Assembly (NCBI RefSeq): GCF_000283655.1
Contig: NC_016588.1
Location: 124,001-188,000 of the forward strand
Length of the DNA: 64,000 bases
Reading direction: 5' to 3'
Source of the DNA: Azospirillum lipoferum 4B
GTDB lineage: Bacteria > Pseudomonadota > Alphaproteobacteria > Azospirillales > Azospirillaceae
Part shown: positions 60,538-64,000 of the stretch, piece after piece
Layout of the letters: each line of letters begins with the position of its first letter
How positions within the stretch are numbered: position 1 is the stretch's first letter
The notes under the pieces: generated by a model
What the model was told of the DNA's origin: nothing
What the model saw: the letters and a program-made list of their open reading frames with translations, nothing else
Databases searched by the model: none
Program-made: the position numbers and the translations under genes

Positions 60538-60627
60538 CGCGGGCACATGCCCGCGAAAGCCAAGCGGGCGGATGCCCGCGCCGGCGATTGAGGCAACGGC
60601 TTTCGATGGGTCGCCATCGAAAGCCGT
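60538..60627. repeat. Cluster of three hairpins after the flippase gene
   Basis: Hairpin a: CGCGGGCA-CA-TGCCCGCG (60538-60555). Hairpin b: GCGGGC-GGAT-GCCCGC (60564-60579). Hairpin c: 14-bp perfect arms ACGGCTTTCGATGG / CCATCGAAAGCCGT with loop GTCG (60596-60627), ten bases beyond the flippase stop. Hairpin c may end the flippase transcript, though no T-tract follows; the a/b pair resembles REP-type palindromes. Confidence 0.75.
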
Positions 60628-60636
60628 CACGTCATA

Positions 60637-62208
60637 CTACGTGCGGTCCGCCGCGGTTCCGTCGATCAGACGGGCGGCGCGGGACTTTCGCAGCGGGGCG
60701 GACAGCTTCTCCCAGGACCGCGTGCGCAGCAGCCGGCCGGCCACCCCCAGCCCGACCGCCAGCAGGCCGGTCAGGCTGATCGCCGCACCCACCGGCCCGC
60801 CGACCAGCAGCCCGGCCGTTCCCGCCGCCCCGGCCAGCAGCGCGCGCAGGCCGATGGTCAGCGCCACCGCCCCCGTGCCCGGCGCCACGCGCGGCAGCAG
60901 GACCAGCAGAAGCCCGCAATCGACCGCCGTGCGCAGGCTCCAGGCCGCGGCGGCGCCGACGGCGCCGTAACGCTCGGCCAGCAGCCACAGCACACCCAGA
61001 TAGACCGGCAGCTCGGCCAGCTGCAGCCGGGCGGTCACGTCGACGCGGCCGACGCTCTGGATCAGGGTGTTGGGCACATAGGCGGTGGCGTTGAAGAAGA
61101 CGCCCAGCATCAGGATCGACAGGACCGTGGCGCTGTTGGCGGCGAAGGCCGGACCCAGCCATAGCCCCAGCGCCGTCTCGCCGCCGACGATGGTGGCGGC
61201 CTGCATCGCCAGGAACACCGCCAGCGTCAGGTGGCCGCCGGCGTCCAGGATGCGGCCCAGCGCCGGGGGATCGCGCCGGAACAGGCTGGAGGCCAGCGGG
61301 AACAGCGCCAGCGACAGGGCGCCGGGGATCACCATCAGCCGCGACAAGAGCTCGAACGGCGTCGTGTAGAAGGCGACCATCGCCGCCGGCACCAGGCTGA
61401 GCAGGATGAAGCGGTCGGCATAGAGCATCGCCGGACCGATCAGGTTGTTCAGCATCATCCAGGCGCTCATGGTGAACAGCCCGCGCAGGCTCGGACGGCC
61501 CCAGCGACCGGGATGGAGAAGGTCCGGCATCTGGCGCACGGCCAGCACGCCATAGCCGACCAGCCCGATGAAGCGCCCCACCGCGATGGCGGCGATCACC
61601 GGCACCAGGCTCTGGCTGAAGGGCAGCACGCAGAGCGGGCTCAGGTAATTCAGCACCCCCACCGTCATCCGCACCAGACTGATCGGGCGGAAGCGCTGGT
61701 AGGCCTCCAGCACGCCGCGCAGGCCGGCGGAGACCAGCGCGATCGGCACGATGGCGGCGGCGATCAGCAGGCTCGACCGGATCTCGTCCGGCGAGGTGCC
61801 GGTATCGAGCTGGAAGCGGTCGGCCAGCAGCCCGGCGCCCAGCGCCACCGCCCCGCCGGTCAAGAGGCCGATGGCTCCCATCAGGGCGATGGCCGGACCG
61901 GCGATGCCCGCCGTGCCGACGCTGCCCCTGTCCTCTCCGATCCTGTCCTGTCCGGCCTTGTCCTCTCCGGGTTCGCTTTCCGGACTTCCCGCATGACCGG
62001 CATGGCCGATCCGGTCGGCGACGACCTGCACCAGCGACCGCCCGAGCCCGAGGTCGAGCACCCCCAGATAGCCGAGCAGCGCCCAGATCAGGGTCAGCGC
62101 GCCGAAGCGTTCCATCCCGACGGCGGAGATGAGCAACGGAATCGACAGGAGGGCCGCCAACATGGGGAGCCCCTCGCCAAGCAGATTCCAGAGCGTGTTG
62201 CGAAGCAA
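60637..62208 (-). CDS. Wzx-type polysaccharide flippase (MATE/MOP superfamily)
   Basis: 523 residues from TTG 62208. About 12 hydrophobic segments are spread over the length (for example LPMLAALLSIPLLISAVG, IALMGAIGLLTGGAVALGAG, GVLNYLSPLCVLPFSQSLVP). YADRFILLSLVP and PLASSLFRRD fit the polysaccharide export group. It would move lipid-linked oligosaccharide across the inner membrane. An unusual hydrophilic insertion of about 35 residues (GHAGSPESEPGEDKAGQDRI) lies between helices 2 and 3 and is encoded by a slippage-prone DNA repeat. Next gene upstream is pseC, 200 bases away. Confidence 0.85.
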   Translation of the reverse strand: MLRNTLWNLLGEGLPMLAALLSIPLLISAVGMERFGALTLIWALLGYLGVLDLGLGRSLVQVVADRIGHAGHAGSPESEPGEDKAGQDRIGEDRGSVGTAGIAGPAIALMGAIGLLTGGAVALGAGLLADRFQLDTGTSPDEIRSSLLIAAAIVPIALVSAGLRGVLEAYQRFRPISLVRMTVGVLNYLSPLCVLPFSQSLVPVIAAIAVGRFIGLVGYGVLAVRQMPDLLHPGRWGRPSLRGLFTMSAWMMLNNLIGPAMLYADRFILLSLVPAAMVAFYTTPFELLSRLMVIPGALSLALFPLASSLFRRDPPALGRILDAGGHLTLAVFLAMQAATIVGGETALGLWLGPAFAANSATVLSILMLGVFFNATAYVPNTLIQSVGRVDVTARLQLAELPVYLGVLWLLAERYGAVGAAAAWSLRTAVDCGLLLVLLPRVAPGTGAVALTIGLRALLAGAAGTAGLLVGGPVGAAISLTGLLAVGLGVAGRLLRTRSWEKLSAPLRKSRAARLIDGTAADRT

Positions 62209-62408
62209 ATTCGGAGGTCCGTACGCGAAGCACTGTGGAGCGGCGTTCGGGATGACCCGACCACGGCCATGCGGCTCTTCAGCCGTTGGACCTAGGCCTA
62301 TGCCCTCCTGACGACGCCATTGTTATCCGTCCATCCTGTCCAAAACGCTAACGGAATCGCTTTGACGAAGCAGTCCGGATCCTGACCTCCCGTATCCGGG
62401 AACGGCCG

Positions 62409-63671
62409 TCAGGACAGGGCCTGCTCCAGCGCCGCGGCGACCCGGTCGACGTCGCCGTCGGCCATGGCCGGGAACAGCGGCAGCGACAGGGTGCGGGCGT
62501 AATGGGCCATGGCGCCGGGCAAGGCGACGCCGGACGGGTCGAGGTCGCCGTACCGGCGGCGCCAGTAGGGTTGGCGATGGACCGGGATATAGTGCACCTG
62601 GGTGCCGACGCCCAGTGCCCGCAGGGCGGCCATCACCGCCGAGCGGGTCCGCCCCGCCGCCTCGAAGTCGATGCGCGCCGCGCACAGGTGCCAGGCCGGC
62701 CGGCACCAGGGGAGCTGGGCCGGCGGGCTCACCAGCGGCGCCAGCGGGGCCAGCCGCTCGGCATAGAGCGCCATCAGCCGCGCCCGCCGCCCGATCAGGC
62801 GGTCGAGCCGGCCGAGCTGGCTCAGCACCAGCGCCGCATGGATGTCGGACAGGCGGTGGTTGAAGCCGGGCTCCGCCATCTCATAGTACCAGGGGTTGGC
62901 GTTGCCCTCCGCATCCAGGCCCGCGTCGGGATCGGCGAAGCCCTCCCCCGCTTCGGGCACGCGCATCATGCCGTGGTTGCACAGGCGCCGCACCCGCGCC
63001 ATCAGCGCCGGGTCACTGCCGGTGACCGCCCCGCCCTCCCCCGCCGCGATGGTCTTGACCGGATGGAAGGAGAAGACGGTCAGCGATCCGGCCTCCACCT
63101 CCGGCCGGCCGGCGCCGACCGGCCTCTCGCGTCCCTCGGACAGATCGACCGTGCCGATGGCGTGGCAGGCATCCTCGACCAGCGCCAGCCCTTCGGCCTG
63201 CGCAAGCGCGGCAAGGGCGGCCATCGGGGCGGTCTGCCCGGCGTAATGGACGGGGGCGAGCGCGCGGACGCGCCAGCCGGCCTTGCGCGCCCGCGCGACG
63301 GCGGCCTCGGCCTCGGCGACGCCCATCAGGCCGCTGTCGGGATCGACGTCGGCGAAGGCGACCTCGGCCCCGCAATGGCGGGCGGCGGAAGCCGTGGCGA
63401 GGAAGGTGTTGGACGGCACCACCACCGCGTCGCCCGGACCGATGCCGAGTGCGGCATAGGCCAGCCGCAGCGCCGCGGTGCCGTTGGCGCAGGCCACCGC
63501 CTCAGCCGCCCCGACCCGCGCGGCCAAAGCCCGCTCGAAGGCGGCGACCGCCGGCCCCTGGGTCAGCCAGTCGCCGCGCAGCACCGCCGTCACCGCGGCG
63601 ATGTCCTCCTCCTCCACCGACTGGCGGCCATAGGGGAGGAAGGGCAGATCCCCCGGCAGGGGCCCTGTCAT
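62409..63671 (-). CDS. pseC: UDP-4-amino-4,6-dideoxy-N-acetyl-beta-L-altrosamine transaminase (PseC)
   Basis: 420 residues, DegT/DnrJ/EryC1 PLP fold. The start LPFLPYGRQSVEEEDIAAV, GDWLTQGPAVAAFE, CANGTAALRLAYAALGI, EDACHAIG and the internal aldimine Lys in FSFHPVKTIAAGEGGA are PseC hallmarks; HVQYIPVH-type GTQVHYIPVHRQPYW near the end is also characteristic. It transaminates the 4-keto product of PseB in pseudaminic acid synthesis. ATG 63671 overlaps the pseB stop by one base (TGATG), so the two are coupled. PLP cofactor required. Confidence 0.93.
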   Translation of the reverse strand: MTGPLPGDLPFLPYGRQSVEEEDIAAVTAVLRGDWLTQGPAVAAFERALAARVGAAEAVACANGTAALRLAYAALGIGPGDAVVVPSNTFLATASAARHCGAEVAFADVDPDSGLMGVAEAEAAVARARKAGWRVRALAPVHYAGQTAPMAALAALAQAEGLALVEDACHAIGTVDLSEGRERPVGAGRPEVEAGSLTVFSFHPVKTIAAGEGGAVTGSDPALMARVRRLCNHGMMRVPEAGEGFADPDAGLDAEGNANPWYYEMAEPGFNHRLSDIHAALVLSQLGRLDRLIGRRARLMALYAERLAPLAPLVSPPAQLPWCRPAWHLCAARIDFEAAGRTRSAVMAALRALGVGTQVHYIPVHRQPYWRRRYGDLDPSGVALPGAMAHYARTLSLPLFPAMADGDVDRVAAALEQALS

Positions 63672-64000
63672 CAGGGGGCTTCCGCCAGCAGGGCGCGCAG
63701 CCGCTCGCCGTCGAGCCAGTCGTCGTTGCCGTCGCTGGCATAGCGGAAGCCGTCGGCCACCGGGCGGGCGTTCAGCCGCTCGTACGGCGCATGCTGCCAG
63801 AAGGTGAAGGCCGGCTCGATCACATAGCGGTCGGCCAGCTCGTAGGTCTGGCGGGAATCGTCCTCGGTGATCATCACCTCGTGCAGCTTCTCGCCCGGCC
63901 GGATGCCGACGATCTTCTGCGGCAGGTCCGGCGCCATGGCGCGGGCGAGGTCGGCGATGCGCATGCTGGGGATCTTCGGCACGAAGATCTCGCCGCCCTG
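63671..64000 (-). CDS. pseB: UDP-GlcNAc 4,6-dehydratase (inverting), PseB, C-terminal part only
   Basis: Last 109 codons visible; the frame runs off base 64000. QGGEIFVPKIPSMRI, IVGIRPGEKLHEVMI and TEDDSRQTYELADRYVI are the PseB C-terminal blocks. PseB dehydrates and epimerises UDP-GlcNAc, the first step to pseudaminic acid. The coupling with pseC confirms the identity. Catalytic residues lie outside the window. Confidence 0.92.
   Translation of the reverse strand, partial: QGGEIFVPKIPSMRIADLARAMAPDLPQKIVGIRPGEKLHEVMITEDDSRQTYELADRYVIEPAFTFWQHAPYERLNARPVADGFRYASDGNDDWLDGERLRALLAEAP

Overview
The window comes from a high-GC alphaproteobacterium. The best fit is an Azospirillum-like member of the Rhodospirillales, inferred from very GC-rich codon use in the flanks, a Tat-exported PhoX phosphatase, RTX/type I secretion proteins, PseB/PseC and the mix of IS66, IS5 and ISL3 elements. 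It is almost entirely a surface-glycan and cell-envelope region. No tRNA, rRNA, CRISPR array or replication origin was found.

Left flank (1-16.6 kb): a partial CmcI-like protein, a FabH-type ketoacyl-ACP synthase, a decayed HipA with a surviving HipB-like regulator, an SDR, a GNAT, an intact FitAB/VapBC-type toxin-antitoxin pair, a Rieske oxygenase, a sialidase-fold protein, a PhyH dioxygenase, two glycosyltransferase genes (one a three-domain fusion), a PIN remnant, a Nudix hydrolase, PhoX with a clean terminator, and two tandem paralogous 72-73-residue proteins.

IS block (16.6-21.1 kb): an ISL3 N-terminal fragment, a three-gene large serine recombinase element inserted in an IS66 tnpB, and that IS66 itself inserted in a decayed IS5-family transposase gene.

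Glycan island (21.3-47.2 kb): visibly lower in GC, with AT-rich patches inside several genes. The + strand operon 21.3-28.1 kb encodes a CBS-nucleotidyltransferase, a WbpG/PseA-type amidotransferase, a carbamoyltransferase, a PhyH dioxygenase and two methyltransferases. It ends at an IS5-family element that is itself split by an intact IS66 with an 8-bp target duplication. The - strand genes 31.6-37.8 kb encode a CmcI-like protein, a sugar epimerase, a glucose-1-phosphate cytidylyltransferase, a CMP-nonulosonate synthetase, a sugar C-methyltransferase and HisH/HisF-type subunits. The latter are the expected ammonia supply for the amidotransferase across the IS. Next come an epimerase, a PhyH-Rossmann fusion, a methyltransferase, IS3 and ISL3 remnants, an intact ISL3, a glycosyltransferase-Rossmann fusion and a TPR protein.

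Right flank (47.4-64 kb), GC-rich again: a methyltransferase-glycosyltransferase fusion translationally coupled to a multi-pass LPG-synthase/flippase-like membrane protein, an unknown 322-residue protein, a beta-helix protein, an M23 peptidase, an AMIN-like membrane protein, a YigZ/IMPACT protein, an RTX protein, a small unknown protein, a Wzx-type flippase, PseC and the end of PseB. Three of these (beta-helix, AMIN-like, RTX) share the same roughly 40-residue repeat.

Together the genes suggest synthesis, decoration (amidino, carbamoyl, methyl, hydroxyl), assembly and export of a complex nonulosonate-containing surface polysaccharide or flagellin glycan, plus secreted surface proteins. The synthase and final transferase steps for the nonulosonates lie outside the window.
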